Notes under the pieces: generated by a model | What the model saw: only the letters and a program-made list of their open reading frames with translations | Databases searched by the model: none | Told to the model about the DNA's origin: nothing | Assembly: GCF_008831125.1 (NCBI RefSeq) | Contig: NZ_WBKA01000001.1 | Location: forward strand, 434,001-498,000 | Length of the DNA: 64,000 nt | Direction of reading: 5' to 3' | Source: Pseudoclavibacter caeni | GTDB lineage: Bacteria; Actinomycetota; Actinomycetes; Actinomycetales; Microbacteriaceae | Shown: positions 15,822-25,180 of the stretch, in pieces | Numbering within the stretch: position 1 is the first letter of the stretch | Layout of the letters: the number at the start of each line of letters is the position of its first letter | Program-made: the position numbers and the translations under genes

Positions 15822-17291
15822 GTGACTCCGACCGCCCCGCGCCCGCTGCCCGCTCCCGACGCTGCCGTGCTGCCCCGCCGTCGACTGCGTGAGCGGCGTC
15901 CGCCGACCGGCGAACGTTCCGGGCGCACCCCGCGTTCCGGGCGCACCCGCCGCGCGGGCCTGCGGGTGTGGTCGAGCCCGATCGCGTTGACCGCGGTGTT
16001 CCTCGCCGTGCACGTGTGGCTCGGGGCGAAGGGGATCACCCAGTACGGGCGCCCGTTCGGCGATGTGACGAGCGTCTACCACTGGTGGTCGTACCAGGCG
16101 CTCGCCGAGGGGCACTGGTACGGCATTCTCGAGACCTGGGTGTACCCGGCGGTCGCCCTGGCGCCGATGGCGGCGACCCTCGTCATCGCGACGGTGCTCG
16201 GCGTCACCTACACGGTGGCGTGGCTGATCCTCGTCACCGCGCTCGACCTTCTCGCGCTCGCCGTGCTGACGGACGGCCTGCGCGATACCGCCCGCATCCG
16301 CGTCGCCTGGCTGTGGCCGGCCGCGCTCCTCGCCCTCGGCGCCGTCTCGCTCGGCCGCATCGATACGGTCGCCCTCGCACTCGTCGTCATGGCGCTCGCC
16401 CTGCTCGACCGACACCCGGCCGTCGCGGGGCTGCTGCTCGCCCTCGGCGCCTGGATCAAGGTGTGGCCCGCCGCCGTGCTGCTCGCGGCCCTCGCGGTGC
16501 ACGGACGCGAGCGGCGGATGCGGCGCGGGCTCGTCCTCCCCGGCGTGTGGCTGACCGCCGGGCTTGCCGTGCTCGCGGCGGCGGCGTCCGCGATCGCCGG
16601 CCGTGGGCTCTCCGGCCTCGCCGTGCTCTTCGGGTTCATCGGCGGGCAGGCCTCGCGCAACCTGCAGGTCGAGGCCGTCGCCGCGACCCCCGGCCTGTGG
16701 GCGGCGCATGCGGGGCATGGCGCCGTCGTCTACAACGATGAGATCTACACGAACGAGCTGATCAGCGCCTCCTCGCCGGCCGTCGCCGCCGTGGTCACCG
16801 TCCTGATGGCGGTCGTCGCGGCGGCGATCGCGGCGCTCGCGTGGCGGGCCGCGCGTCCGGCGTCGCATCCCGCCCCCGTCGCCGCCCGACAGAGAGACCC
16901 TGCCCGGAGGGAGGATCGCGCCCGCACGGCCGTCCTGCTCGCCTGGACGGTGCTCGCGCTGGTCGTCACGTTCATCGTGTGCAACAAGGTCGGCTCGCCC
17001 CAGTTCGAGGGGTGGCTCATCGCCCCGGCGCTGCTGCTCGCCGGTGCCCGCCCGCCGCGCTGGTGGGCGCCGGTGGGACTCATCGGCGTGGTCCTCGGGC
17101 TCACTCAGACGATCTACCCGTCGCTGTACGGCTGGCTGCTCGGGCTCGCCCCGTGGATGCTGTGGGTCATCACCGCGCGCAACGCACTGCTCGTCGTGCT
17201 GCTCGGCTGGTCGATCGTCGCGATCGCCGGGCTGGCGTGCCGGCCCGCTCACACCGCCGCGCTGCGGGGCCGGAGCGGCGCGTCTGCGTAG
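15822..17291 (+). CDS. GT87-type polyprenyl-phosphate mannosyltransferase-like membrane protein
   Basis: A 489-residue protein with a basic N-terminus and about ten hydrophobic segments. The luminal loop after the first helix (YGRPFGDVTSVYHWWSYQAL) places acidic residues as in GT-C/GT87 (DUF2029) enzymes, which transfer mannose or arabinose from polyprenyl phosphate to envelope glycans. GAIKVWP-type sequence (LGAWIKVWPAAVLL) is also typical of DUF2029. GTG 15822 lies six bases after GAGAAT, a possible -10; ATG 15804 in frame is an alternative. The substrate cannot be read from the sequence. Confidence 0.8.
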   Translation: MTPTAPRPLPAPDAAVLPRRRLRERRPPTGERSGRTPRSGRTRRAGLRVWSSPIALTAVFLAVHVWLGAKGITQYGRPFGDVTSVYHWWSYQALAEGHWYGILETWVYPAVALAPMAATLVIATVLGVTYTVAWLILVTALDLLALAVLTDGLRDTARIRVAWLWPAALLALGAVSLGRIDTVALALVVMALALLDRHPAVAGLLLALGAWIKVWPAAVLLAALAVHGRERRMRRGLVLPGVWLTAGLAVLAAAASAIAGRGLSGLAVLFGFIGGQASRNLQVEAVAATPGLWAAHAGHGAVVYNDEIYTNELISASSPAVAAVVTVLMAVVAAAIAALAWRAARPASHPAPVAARQRDPARREDRARTAVLLAWTVLALVVTFIVCNKVGSPQFEGWLIAPALLLAGARPPRWWAPVGLIGVVLGLTQTIYPSLYGWLLGLAPWMLWVITARNALLVVLLGWSIVAIAGLACRPAHTAALRGRSGASA

Positions 17292-17294
17292 GAT
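17289..17294 (+). promoter_or_regulatory. -10 box of the SDR-ung pair
   Basis: TAGGAT, whose first three bases are the stop codon of the preceding glycosyltransferase, lies seven bases before ATG 17302. This predicts a leaderless transcript. Confidence 0.6.
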
Positions 17295-17301
17295 GCCCTG
17301 T

Positions 17302-18240
17302 ATGACTGCTACGAATCCAGCACCGACGGTCACGCCCGTCACCCTCGACGAGGCGTCTGCCACGACGGGCGGCCCCCGCAGCGGAGAGGTCGCCGTGCAC
17401 ACCGTGCTCGTCACCGGCGCCAGCAGCGGCATCGGACGCGCCACGGCCGTCCTGCTGCGCGAGCACGGCTGGCGGGTCATCGCCGTCGCCCGCCGCGAGG
17501 AACGACTCGCCGAGCTCGCCGAGCAGACCGGGGTGATCCCGTTCGCCGCCGACCTCACCGACGAGGCCGAGGTCGCCGACCTCGTCGAGTTCGTCGCCGA
17601 GCAGGGGCGGCTGGACGCTCTGGTGAACGTCACCGGCGGCGCCATCGGCGTCGACCCGATCGAGACCGGCGCCCTCGACGACTGGCTGCGGATGTACGAG
17701 ATCAACACCCTCGCGACCCTGCGGATCACCCAGGGGCTGCTGCCCGCCCTGCGCCGCACCGCCGCCGTGCACGGCTCGGCCAGTATCCTCACCGTCACCT
17801 CCACCGCCGGGCTCATCGTCTACGAGGGCGGCGCCGGGTACACGGCCGCCAAACACGCCGAGCAGGCGCTCGTCGACACGCTCCGGCTCGAGCTCAACGG
17901 CGAGCCGATCCGCGTGATGGCCGTCGCGCCCGGCCTCGTGCACACCGCCGAGTTCTCGCTCAACCGGCTGCACGGCGATCAGCGCCGGGCCGACGACGTG
18001 TACGCGGGCGTCGATCACCCGCTCACCGCGGAGGACGTCGCCCAGGTCATCGTGCAGTCGCTGGAGCTGCCGCCGCATGTGAACCTCGACCTCGTCGTCG
18101 TGCGCCCGGTCGCCCAGGCGGCCCAGCACAAGCTGCACCACGGCCCGCTGCGGGTGCGGGGCGTCGCGGGCGACGACCGGCATCCCGCGGACGCGGCCGG
18201 TCGCCTCGCGGTGGATGGCGCGGCCGGCACGGCAGAATGA
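17302..18240 (+). CDS. Short-chain dehydrogenase/reductase
   Basis: A 312-residue classical SDR. The cofactor loop TGASSGIG is near residue 38-45, an Asp-rich AADLTD near 85, the catalytic Ser in TSTAG, and Tyr180 and Lys184 in YTAAK. The pattern around VNVTGGA replaces the usual NNAG. Fold and coenzyme use are clear; the closest general type is the NADP-dependent serine/3-hydroxy acid dehydrogenase (YdfG) group, but the substrate is not known. A 40-residue Ala/Thr-rich N-terminus and a long C-terminal tail flank the domain. The stop overlaps the ung start (ATGA). Confidence 0.88.
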   Translation: MTATNPAPTVTPVTLDEASATTGGPRSGEVAVHTVLVTGASSGIGRATAVLLREHGWRVIAVARREERLAELAEQTGVIPFAADLTDEAEVADLVEFVAEQGRLDALVNVTGGAIGVDPIETGALDDWLRMYEINTLATLRITQGLLPALRRTAAVHGSASILTVTSTAGLIVYEGGAGYTAAKHAEQALVDTLRLELNGEPIRVMAVAPGLVHTAEFSLNRLHGDQRRADDVYAGVDHPLTAEDVAQVIVQSLELPPHVNLDLVVVRPVAQAAQHKLHHGPLRVRGVAGDDRHPADAAGRLAVDGAAGTAE

Positions 18241-18923
18241 CCGCCCCGCACCCGGTCGCCGACTTGGTCGACGCCTCGTGGGCGCCCGTGCTCGCCCCCG
18301 AGACCGAGCGGATCGCGAACATCGGCCGGTTCCTGCGCGCCGAGGTCGCCGAGGGGCGCCACTACGCGCCGGGTGGACCGAACGTGTTCCGCGCGTTCCG
18401 GCAGCCGATGGACCACGTGCGCGTGCTCATCGTCGGGCAGGATCCCTACCCGACCCCCCGGCACGCGATGGGGCTGTCGTTCTCAGTGCGCCCCGAGGTG
18501 CGACCGATCCCGAAGTCGCTGCAGAACATCTTCCGCGAGCTGCACGACGACGTGGGCGCGCCGACGCCGGCGAACGGCGACCTGCGCCCATGGGAGGAGC
18601 AGGGCGTGATGCTGCTCAACAGGGTGCTCACCTGCGAGCTCGGCCACCCCGCCTCGCACCGGGGGATCGGCTGGGAAGCCGTCACCGAGCGCGCCATCCG
18701 TGCTCTCGGTGCGCGTGAGGAGCCACTGGTCGCCATCCTGTGGGGCCGTGACGCCCGGGCCACGAAGCCGATGCTGCCGAACGCGCATGTGATCGAGTCG
18801 CCGCACCCGAGCCCGCTCTCCGCGCATCGCGGGTTCTTCGGCTCGCACCCGTTCAGCCGTGCGAGCGCCTGGCTGGAGGAGCGCACAGGCCGCGGCGTCG
18901 ACTGGACGCTGCCCGCGGCTTGA
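18237..18923 (+). CDS. ung: Uracil-DNA glycosylase, family 1
   Basis: Removes uracil from DNA as the first step of base excision repair. The water-activating loop GQDPYP is at 67-72 with catalytic Asp69, and the Leu-intercalation loop HPSPLS starts at His190, followed by GFFGSHPFS. Length, 228 residues, is normal. It overlaps the SDR gene by four bases. A dCTP deaminase that makes dUMP lies 10 kb away, but there is no operon link. Confidence 0.96.
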   Translation: MTAPHPVADLVDASWAPVLAPETERIANIGRFLRAEVAEGRHYAPGGPNVFRAFRQPMDHVRVLIVGQDPYPTPRHAMGLSFSVRPEVRPIPKSLQNIFRELHDDVGAPTPANGDLRPWEEQGVMLLNRVLTCELGHPASHRGIGWEAVTERAIRALGAREEPLVAILWGRDARATKPMLPNAHVIESPHPSPLSAHRGFFGSHPFSRASAWLEERTGRGVDWTLPAA

Positions 18924-18948
18924 CGGGGCGCGTCCCGCCCCGACGAAT

Positions 18949-18974
18949 GTTACGAAGTGCGTCTGACCGTTACG
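18949..18974 (+). promoter_or_regulatory. Direct repeat GTTACG, 20 bp apart, before cysK
   Basis: GTTACG occurs at 18949-18954 and again at 18969-18974, exactly two helical turns apart and just upstream of the -35 of cysK. It is a candidate regulator site for cysteine synthesis. Confidence 0.4.
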
Positions 18975-18981
18975 GGTGGTG

Positions 18982-19011
18982 TTGACAGGACGCGCTAGTG
19001 TGCACTCTGAT
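18982..19011 (+). promoter_or_regulatory. cysK promoter
   Basis: A perfect -35 TTGACA (18982-18987) is followed after 18 bases by TCTGAT (19006-19011). The -10 is weak, which fits regulated expression. A normal leader of about 45 bases follows. Confidence 0.55.
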
Positions 19012-19061
19012 GCGCCGGCCGGCCGGCCGGCGCCGACCACGGACCAGACGGAGGCCTCCAG

Positions 19062-20009
<948 letters not shown>

Positions 20010-20034
20010 CGCGGGGCCCGACCGGGGTGTCGAC

Positions 20035-20040
20035 TAGAGT
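20035..20040 (+). promoter_or_regulatory. -10 box of cysE
   Basis: TAGAGT lies seven bases before GTG 20048. cysE may have its own leaderless transcript besides read-through from cysK. Confidence 0.5.
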
Positions 20041-20047
20041 CGGTGGG

Positions 20048-20629
20048 GTGTTCAGCAGGATCCGAGAGGACGTCGACAACGCGCGCCGGCATGACCCGGC
20101 GGCGCGTTCCGCCATCGGGGTGTTCCTGCTGTACTCGGGCGTGCACGCGGTGTGGAACCACCGAGTCGCCCACTGGCTGTGGATGCATGGCCACCGGGGC
20201 ACCGCGCGATTCCTCTCACAGGCGTCGCGGCACCTCACCGGTGTCGAGATCCATCCCGGCGCGACGATCGGGCGCCGCTTCTTCATCGACCACGGGATGG
20301 GGGTGGTCATCGGTGAGACCACCGAGATCGGCGACGACGTGATGATCTACCATGGCGTCACCCTCGGCGGCACGAGCCTCGAGGCCGAGAAACGGCACCC
20401 AACGATCGGCGACCACGTGCTCATCGGCGCGGGAGCGAAGGTGCTCGGGCCGGTCACCGTCGGCGCGTACTCGGCGATCGGCGCGAACGCCGTGGTGGTG
20501 AAGGACGCGCCCGAGCACTCGCTGCTCGTCGGCATCCCCGCCCGGCCCCGGCCCCGCCGTCCGGAGCGACCCGCCGACCCGGAGCCGGAGGACCTCACCG
20601 AGTACCAGGACCCGGCGCTGCTCATCTGA
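20048..20629 (+). CDS. cysE: Serine O-acetyltransferase
   Basis: Acetylates serine with acetyl-CoA to feed CysK. A 193-residue short form: an alpha-helical N-terminal part (about 1-65) and a left-handed hexapeptide-repeat barrel with [34 protein letters not shown]-type turns (catalytic His in DHG and YHG). GTG 20048 matches the conserved start VFSRIREDV and follows a -10-like box. The C-terminal tail is Pro/Glu-rich and ends Ile, as needed for the CysE-CysK contact in many bacteria. Confidence 0.96.
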   Translation: MFSRIREDVDNARRHDPAARSAIGVFLLYSGVHAVWNHRVAHWLWMHGHRGTARFLSQASRHLTGVEIHPGATIGRRFFIDHGMGVVIGETTEIGDDVMIYHGVTLGGTSLEAEKRHPTIGDHVLIGAGAKVLGPVTVGAYSAIGANAVVVKDAPEHSLLVGIPARPRPRRPERPADPEPEDLTEYQDPALLI

Positions 20630-20684
20630 GCCGTCGGCCGCGTGGCGCTCGGACTGACGCCGGGCCCGCATCCCGCCGCGCCGG

Positions 20685-20690
20685 TAGACT
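20685..20690 (+). promoter_or_regulatory. -10 box of the DegT-type gene
   Basis: TAGACT is seven bases before ATG 20698, predicting a leaderless mRNA. Confidence 0.6.
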
Positions 20691-20697
20691 CGGTGGC

Positions 20698-21891
20698 ATG
20701 GGAATCGAGGCTGATGATGCGCGCGTGCGCGAGGCGCTGGCCGCGCACAGTGGCACGGAGGCCGGGCAGTGGCATCTCGTGTCCAAGGCACGGCACGGCA
20801 TGCAGGTGCTGTTCGAGACGCTGCGCTCCGCACGGGGCGAGGGCGAGGTGCTCACCCAGGGACTGACCTGCTGCACGGCCGTCGACCCGATCATCGCCGC
20901 CGGGCTCGTCCCCGCCTACGGCGCGGTCTCGCCGCGCTCGCTCGCCCTCGACCCGGAGGCACTGACGGCCTCCGACCGCACGCGGGCGATCGTCCTGCAG
21001 CACACCTTCGGGCTCGTCGACGACGCCGGCGCGGCCGGGCTGCGGGCGCGGGCCGATCGCGTCGGCGCGCTGCTCGTGGAGGACAGCGCCCACTGCGTCG
21101 GCCGGCTGGCGCGCGACGCGGGTGGGCGGCCGCTCGCCGACGTGTCCGTCCACTCCTTCGGCATCGAGAAGATCCTGCCGACCCGGTTCGGCGGCGCGGT
21201 GTGGATCGCGCCGGGTCTGGCCGACACCCCGCTGGGCACCCGGCTGGTCTCCGCACTGGACGGCCTGCCTCAGGCGGGACATCGTGCCGACCTGCTCGTG
21301 CGCGGCTATCGCACCGAGCTGCGCGTGCTCACCCACCTGCCGGCCCCGGTCGCCCGGCCGCTGCGCCGGATGCTGACCGACGCCGGGCTGTTCGAGCCGG
21401 CGGTGGCCGACGTCGAGCGGCGCGGCGGGGTCAGCCGTCGACCGATGCGGCCCTCCGCGCTCGTGCTGCGCCAGGTCGCGGCGGGGCTCGCCGGGCTCGA
21501 CGCCAACGAGCGGCTGCGCCGGCGCACGGTGACCGTCTACCGGCGGGAGCTGGGGCGGGTGCCGGGCGTCGAGCTGCCCGAGCTGGTGCGCGAGGATCCG
21601 GTGCAGCCGCTGCTGCGCCTGCCGCTGCTCGTCGCCGACACGGCACGGGCCCGGCGACTCATCGCCGAGCTGCGGGACGCCGGCCTCTACGCCACGGACT
21701 GGTACCGGCCCGCGCTGTACCCCGGGGTGACCGATCCGACCGCGTACCGCTACGACCCCGCCGCGCCGCAGAACCGGCCCGGGGAGCGGATCATCGCCCG
21801 CATCCTGAACCTGCCGACCGACGTCGGGCCGAATCGCGCCCGGGCCGCGGTCGAGGTCATCGCCCGCTCCGCGGCGACGCCGGGCGACTGA
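20698..21891 (+). CDS. DegT/DnrJ/EryC1-family PLP-dependent aminotransferase
   Basis: A 397-residue fold-type I PLP enzyme. The cofactor Asp lies in LVEDSAHCVG and the Schiff-base Lys is Lys158 in FGIEKILPTRFGGA, close to the SFHxTK site of DegT aminotransferases. These usually aminate a keto-sugar, but a few act on other substrates. No sugar biosynthesis genes are near; the next genes are an ATP-grasp ligase and a FemAB transferase, so a role in supplying or modifying a peptidoglycan side-chain amino donor is possible. That role is inference. The gene has its own -10 box and is not overlapped by cysE. Confidence 0.82.
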   Translation: MGIEADDARVREALAAHSGTEAGQWHLVSKARHGMQVLFETLRSARGEGEVLTQGLTCCTAVDPIIAAGLVPAYGAVSPRSLALDPEALTASDRTRAIVLQHTFGLVDDAGAAGLRARADRVGALLVEDSAHCVGRLARDAGGRPLADVSVHSFGIEKILPTRFGGAVWIAPGLADTPLGTRLVSALDGLPQAGHRADLLVRGYRTELRVLTHLPAPVARPLRRMLTDAGLFEPAVADVERRGGVSRRPMRPSALVLRQVAAGLAGLDANERLRRRTVTVYRRELGRVPGVELPELVREDPVQPLLRLPLLVADTARARRLIAELRDAGLYATDWYRPALYPGVTDPTAYRYDPAAPQNRPGERIIARILNLPTDVGPNRARAAVEVIARSAATPGD

Positions 21892-21910
21892 GCCGGGCCT
21901 CGCGCGCGGG

Positions 21911-21916
21911 TAGAAT
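21911..21916 (+). promoter_or_regulatory. -10 box of the ATP-grasp gene
   Basis: TAGAAT is seven bases before ATG 21924, so this gene too should give a leaderless mRNA separate from the gene before it. Confidence 0.6.
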
Positions 21917-21923
21917 CGTGCGC

Positions 21924-23177
21924 ATGACCGCAGCCCCCGCCTTCACTCCTGTCATCCTCGGGTCGGACATCTGCACCTACGCGATGGCGCGGGAGTTCGA
22001 CGAGGCGTATGGCGTGCGCAGCATCATCGCCTCGACCGCTGAGACCGGCGCCATCGCCCACTCCCGGATCGTCGAGCACGTGACCTTCACCGACGACCGC
22101 GACGAGCGGGCCCTCGTCGCCCAGCTGGGCCGGCTGGCCGACCGGCACGCGGGCGAGCGGCTGCTGCTGCTGGCCAACACCGACTGGCGCATCCGCACGC
22201 TCGCCGTCCACCGCGAGGAGCTGGAGGCACACGGGTACATCGTGCCGGTGCCGCCGCTCGAGGTCATCGACCTGGTGGCCGACAAGGTCGCGTTCGCCCG
22301 CCGCGCCGAGGAGCTCGGCCTCGCAGTGCCCCGCACCACGGTGGTCGACTTTGCCGGGGCAGACCGGCCCGACTGGCGGCCGACGCCTCCGCCCGACGAC
22401 CTCGGCTGGCCGGTCATCGCGAAGCCGGCCGTCAGCGCCGACTACGAGAACCTCGCGTTCGAGGGGCGGAAGAAGGTCTACCGCATCGGCGACCGGCAGG
22501 AGCTGGACGACCTGTGGCGACGGCTGCGCGAGGCGGGGTTCCGTGGCACGTTCGTCGTGCAGGAGATGATCCCCGGCGACGACACCGCCATGTACTCGAT
22601 CACCGCCTACGTCGACCGCGGCGGGCGGACGACGCTGCTGAGCTCCGCGCACGTGCTGCTGGAGGAACATCACCCGGCCACGCTCGGCAACCCGTGCGCC
22701 ATGATCACGGAGCGTCATGACGAGATCCTTGAGCCGGCCCGCCGGTTCCTGGAGGCCGTGGGCTACCGCGGGTTCGCGAACTTCGACGTGAAGCGGGATC
22801 CGCGGGACGGCCGCTGGCTGTTCCTCGAGGTGAACCCCCGCATCGGCCGCAACCAGTTCTACGTGCACGCTGCCGGCGTCAACCCGATGACCGTGCTGGT
22901 CGCCGACCAGATCGAGCACCGCCAGGCGCCGCTGCAGGTCGCCGCCGCGGAGCGGCTGTACTCGATCATCCCGCACCGGCTGCTGCTGCGCTATCTGGTC
23001 GACCCGGCGCTGCGCGCACAGGTCGTCCGCCTCCAGCGCGGGGGACGGCGGGTGCACCCGCTGCGCAACGCCCGGGATCGCTCCCCGGCCCGCACGCGCT
23101 ACATCCTGCTGGCCATGGCGAACCAGTACCGCAAGTTCGGCGCCTACTACCCGCGACCCTCGTCCGACGGGTTCTGA
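21924..23177 (+). CDS. ATP-grasp carboxylate-amine ligase (D-aspartate ligase-like)
   Basis: A 417-residue ATP-grasp enzyme: an N-terminal Rossmann-like part with ILGSDICTYAMAREFDEAYG, the ATP-binding segment around WPVIAKPAVSADYE, the glycine-poor loop EGRKKVYRI, QEMIPGDD, and the metal/ATP ligands in FDVKRDPRDGRWLFLEVNPRIGR (read in two parts, FANFDVKRD and FLEVNPRIGR). It resembles the predicted ATP-grasp group (COG3919-like) that includes D-aspartate ligase, which activates an amino acid and joins it to the Lys side chain of the cell-wall precursor. The FemAB gene converging on it fits a bridge-building role. The actual amino acid is not known. The C-terminal tail is basic with YRKFGAYYPRP. 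Confidence 0.8.
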   Translation: MTAAPAFTPVILGSDICTYAMAREFDEAYGVRSIIASTAETGAIAHSRIVEHVTFTDDRDERALVAQLGRLADRHAGERLLLLANTDWRIRTLAVHREELEAHGYIVPVPPLEVIDLVADKVAFARRAEELGLAVPRTTVVDFAGADRPDWRPTPPPDDLGWPVIAKPAVSADYENLAFEGRKKVYRIGDRQELDDLWRRLREAGFRGTFVVQEMIPGDDTAMYSITAYVDRGGRTTLLSSAHVLLEEHHPATLGNPCAMITERHDEILEPARRFLEAVGYRGFANFDVKRDPRDGRWLFLEVNPRIGRNQFYVHAAGVNPMTVLVADQIEHRQAPLQVAAAERLYSIIPHRLLLRYLVDPALRAQVVRLQRGGRRVHPLRNARDRSPARTRYILLAMANQYRKFGAYYPRPSSDGF

Positions 23178-23264
23178 CTGGCCCACTCCGGCCCGGCCGA
23201 GGTCGGACCGGTCGGTCTCGGCCCCGTCAGGGCCGCTTGGCCAGCGTCCAGCCGGGGCGGCGGG

Positions 23265-24290
23265 TCAGCGGTGCAGCAGGCCGGCGACCCGCCGCATGGC
23301 GCCCTGCGCGGCGGGGAGCGCGCGCACCCACGCCCGGTACCGCCACATGGAGAACGGCACGTCGACGCCGGCGTGCAGCAGGTCCTCGTGGCTGGCGAAC
23401 CCCATCTTGAACGTCGAGATGCCGTCGTTCAGCAGCCCGTTGAGGTCGTAGCGCACCACGCCGCGCCGCTGCAGGTCGAGGATCGCCGTCCACTTCAGCC
23501 CGTAGTTCGCGCGCAGCCGCTGGCCGGTCTCGTCGACGCCGCCGTAGAGCTCGAACGAGGTGGTCGCGCTCGCCGCCGGCCAGAGGAAGGCGATCGGCCG
23601 CCCCTCGTGGAACGCCGCGTAGATCGGGGAGGCCTCGCCGAGCTCGCGCTGCACGGTGCGGTAGTACGCGCGGTCGTGCAGGGGGAACCCGGCGCGCTGC
23701 GCGGTCAGGTCGTAGAGGTCGAGGCACTGCTCGAGCTCGGCGTCCGAGACGATCCGCCGGTACTCGATCGGCTCGCGCAGCGACTTGCGGATGTACTGCC
23801 GGGTCTTCTTCGCCATCGCGTGCATGAGCTCGTCCGGCGTCTGCCGCAGGTCGAGGATGAGGGTGCGCGGGATCAGGACGTGCCCCTGCTGCGGGCGCCC
23901 GCCGCCGACGCGGAAGGGGACGTCCGCGTCGACGTCCGGCTCGAAGGTGATGCCGACGCCGCCGACGTGCTCGCTCGTCCAGCGGGTGACCGCCGAGGCG
24001 ATGTCACCGAGCCGCTCCTGCGGGCCGAACGGCCCGCGCGGCACGTAGGCGAGCCGGCGGAAGGGGAGGGGCAGCCGCCGCACGAGCACCTGGGCGCCGC
24101 CGATAGCGACCCCCTGGTCATCGGTGACGACGAGGTGCCGTGGCGTCCAGCGTCCGCCGTGCGCCTTCGCCGCGCCCCAGCCCCACAGCTGCAGCGGGTG
24201 GCCGGCGTGGTCGTCCACGAGACGATCCCAGGCGGCGCGATCGGTCAGCTCGGACACACGAAGGCCGGCGGAGGCGGAGGAGGAAGTCAT
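23265..24290 (-). CDS. FemAB-type aminoacyltransferase (peptidoglycan bridge)
   Basis: A 341-residue member of the FemABX family with two GNAT-like domains. Family signs include the LRVSELTDRAAWD start, LQLWGWGAAKA, KKTRQYIRKSLRE with its basic cluster near residue 180, and the GGVDETGQRLRANYGLKW and YDLNGLLNDGISTFKMGF stretches (quoted in parts: RLRANYGLKW, NDGISTFKMGF). These enzymes transfer amino acids from aminoacyl-tRNA to the lipid II stem peptide. There is no coiled-coil insert, so it is the short, FemX-like form. ATG 24290 lies seven bases after TATGAT. It ends 87 bases from the ATP-grasp gene's stop, convergently. Confidence 0.88.
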   Translation of the reverse strand: MTSSSASAGLRVSELTDRAAWDRLVDDHAGHPLQLWGWGAAKAHGGRWTPRHLVVTDDQGVAIGGAQVLVRRLPLPFRRLAYVPRGPFGPQERLGDIASAVTRWTSEHVGGVGITFEPDVDADVPFRVGGGRPQQGHVLIPRTLILDLRQTPDELMHAMAKKTRQYIRKSLREPIEYRRIVSDAELEQCLDLYDLTAQRAGFPLHDRAYYRTVQRELGEASPIYAAFHEGRPIAFLWPAASATTSFELYGGVDETGQRLRANYGLKWTAILDLQRRGVVRYDLNGLLNDGISTFKMGFASHEDLLHAGVDVPFSMWRYRAWVRALPAAQGAMRRVAGLLHR

Positions 24291-24297
24291 GCTCTGC

Positions 24298-24303
24298 ATC
24301 ATA
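24298..24303 (-). promoter_or_regulatory. -10 box of the FemAB gene
   Basis: TATGAT on the minus strand, seven bases before ATG 24290; one of the best -10 matches in the window. Confidence 0.65.
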
Positions 24304-24407
24304 GATCAGCCGGCGGACGGCCTCCGGAGCCCTCCGACAGTGGCATGTCGGCGGGCCCGTGCACCCCGGCGCAGGGGGCGGCGCGACGACGCCGGGCGAG
24401 GTCGTGG

Positions 24408-25058
24408 TCAGCGGGGGTCGACGATGTCGATCGAGGTGGCCTCCTCGGGGCGCTGCACCGGGATCACCTCGGTGATCGGCTGCCGCGGGATCGGCGCGGT
24501 CGTGCGCTTCGGGATGCGGTCGCGCAGGTAGGTGATCTCCGTGTAGCCGTGCGGGGCGGGCTTGCCGTCCGGGCCGAGGTTGACGAAGACGATCTTGTCG
24601 ATGGTGAGGATCGTCTTGCGTGTGATCATGTTGCGCACCATGCAGCTCATGGTCAGCGAGGTGCGGCCGAAGTGCGTGGCCACGAGGCCCATCTCGATCA
24701 GGTCACCCTGCCAGGCGCTCGAGACGAAGTTGATCTCGGAGTAGAACTTCGTCACGCACCGCTCGTTGCCGAGCTGCACGATCGCGTAGATCGCGGCCTC
24801 CTCGTCGATCCACTTCAGCAGCGAGCCGCCGAAGAGGGTGCCGTTCGCGTTGAGATCCTCGGGCCGCACCCACTTGCGGCTGTAGAAGTTCATGTGCCGG
24901 CGGTTGCCGAGCGGGCGGTCCTCGTACTGGTCGGCGCTCTCCGCGGTGAACGCCCTCCCCGTGCCCTGCTCCTGCTGCTCGTCGGTCTGCTGGTCGGTCG
25001 TCTGCTCGTCGGCGGGTCGCCCCGTGGCGTCGCCATGCCCCATCGCCTGTGCGCTCAT
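24408..25058 (-). CDS. Hotdog-fold acyl-CoA thioesterase
   Basis: A 216-residue protein with a Gln/Asp-rich N-terminal 35 residues and one hotdog domain: NANGTLFGGSLLKWIDEEAA carries the Asn and Asp positions of the BACH/YciA acyl-CoA hydrolases (short form NGTLFGG and WIDEEA). It would release free acids from acyl-CoA in the cytosol. The start, ATG 25058, follows TACAAT by eight bases. Divergent from the enoyl-CoA hydratase-family gene, with 122 bp between, so both may belong to the same branch of acyl-CoA metabolism. Chain-length preference is unknown. Confidence 0.88.
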   Translation of the reverse strand: MSAQAMGHGDATGRPADEQTTDQQTDEQQEQGTGRAFTAESADQYEDRPLGNRRHMNFYSRKWVRPEDLNANGTLFGGSLLKWIDEEAAIYAIVQLGNERCVTKFYSEINFVSSAWQGDLIEMGLVATHFGRTSLTMSCMVRNMITRKTILTIDKIVFVNLGPDGKPAPHGYTEITYLRDRIPKRTTAPIPRQPITEVIPVQRPEEATSIDIVDPR

Positions 25059-25066
25059 GCCCACAG

Positions 25067-25072
25067 ATTGTA
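25067..25072 (-). promoter_or_regulatory. -10 box of the thioesterase gene
   Basis: TACAAT on the minus strand, eight bases before ATG 25058. Confidence 0.6.
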
Positions 25073-25180
25073 GCGGCATCCGCGGCCGACAGCCCGGGCG
25101 CGCGTCGGCGGGTGCGCGCGGACATATATCATCACGGCCGGGCATGCCATCCCGGTGGTGCATCTGGTTTGATCGTCGTC

